In this document: positions 63,781 through 64,000 of the stretch, one piece after another
Layout: every line of letters starts with the position of its first letter
Numbering within the stretch: the first letter of the stretch is position 1
NCBI GenBank assembly: GCA_947471745.1
Contig: CANJKZ010000020.1
Span: forward strand, 310,001-374,000
Direction of reading: 5' to 3'
Source of the DNA: Closterium sp. Naga37s-1
Lineage: Eukaryota > Streptophyta > Zygnematophyceae > Desmidiales > Closteriaceae
Length of the DNA: 64,000 bases
The notes under the pieces: model-generated
What the model was told of the DNA's origin: nothing
Database searches by the model: none
Seen by the model: the letters and a program-made list of their open reading frames with translations, nothing else
Program-made: the position numbers and the translations under genes

Positions 63781-64000
63781 AGCAGCATCGTGGAATGAGG
63801 AGCATCACGGAATGAGCAGCATCACGGAATGAGCAGCATCACGGAATGAGCAGCATCACGGAATGAGCAGCATCACGGAATGAGGAGCATCACGGAATGA
63901 GGAGCATCACGGAATGAGGAGCATCACGGAATGAGCAGCATCACGGAATGAGCAGCATCACGGAATGAGCAGCATCACGGAATGAAGAGCATCACGGAAT
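63781..64000. repeat. 17-bp minisatellite, running off the window
   Basis: About 13 units of agcatcacggaatgagc, with an agc/agg variant step at the unit border, run to the right edge. Copies are nearly perfect, so the array is young or kept homogeneous. Confidence 0.95.

Noticed and set aside
63216-63788. 190-codon minus-strand frame overlapping the mannosidase exon
   Set aside because: It is a different frame from the exon that matches the mannosidase C-terminus and has no family signature.
63781-64000. Possible CRISPR-like array
   Set aside because: The repeat units are contiguous with no unique spacers and the DNA is eukaryotic; it is a minisatellite.

Overview
This is eukaryotic nuclear DNA, most probably from a streptophyte green alga or another early plant-lineage organism. 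That call is inferred from a plant-type acidic alpha-mannosidase C-terminus, GT-AG introns, and a load of Copia elements and chromodomain-bearing Ty3/gypsy elements. Only two host genes can be supported. One is a two-exon secreted PstS-like phosphate-binding protein (13403-14734, minus strand). The other is the last coding exon of a GH38 alpha-mannosidase at the right edge (63116-63376, minus strand). Nearly everything else is transposable elements, many nested in one another.

Layout: 1-430 is a remnant of a long Copia LTR. 431-9361 is Copia A, with a 1.7-kb tandem duplication of its RT-RNase H region. 9362-11323 is a chromovirus 3' part with its LTR. 11560-11908 is another old LTR carrying a 179-bp solo LTR with intact target duplications. 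12046-12595 is a 550-bp hAT-like MITE. 13403-14734 is the PstS-like gene. 16653-19860 is a non-LTR element with a restriction-like endonuclease. 20101-20500 is a minisatellite. 20733-25771 holds a Plavaka-type DNA transposon relic. About 25870-26280 is a cluster of hairpins.

27258-34081 is one minus-strand chromovirus remnant split by two insertions: a mosaic Copia relative (28221 to about 31680) and a young 1718-bp non-autonomous LTR element (32165-33882, TSD GTTGT). 34082-38514 is an indel-free, about 99.8% identical copy of 21339-25771. 38515 to about 41641 is a second Copia lineage with a long open frame. 41880-47243 is Copia B, a relative of A. 47244-58346 is another chromovirus, split by the young Copia C (50417-58151, TSD CCTAG, LTRs about 2% apart). 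About 58640-62970 is a degraded minus-strand Copia I. The window ends in the mannosidase exon and a 17-bp minisatellite.

The nesting gives a relative timeline: chromoviruses first, then the Copia lineages, with the small 178-bp-LTR element and Copia C among the latest arrivals. The 178-bp-LTR element carries no retroelement proteins. It shares its polypurine tract, 3' leader style and GC-rich 5' leader with the Copia A/B lineage, so it was probably mobilised by them. All family calls come from reading the translated motifs by eye; no database search was possible.
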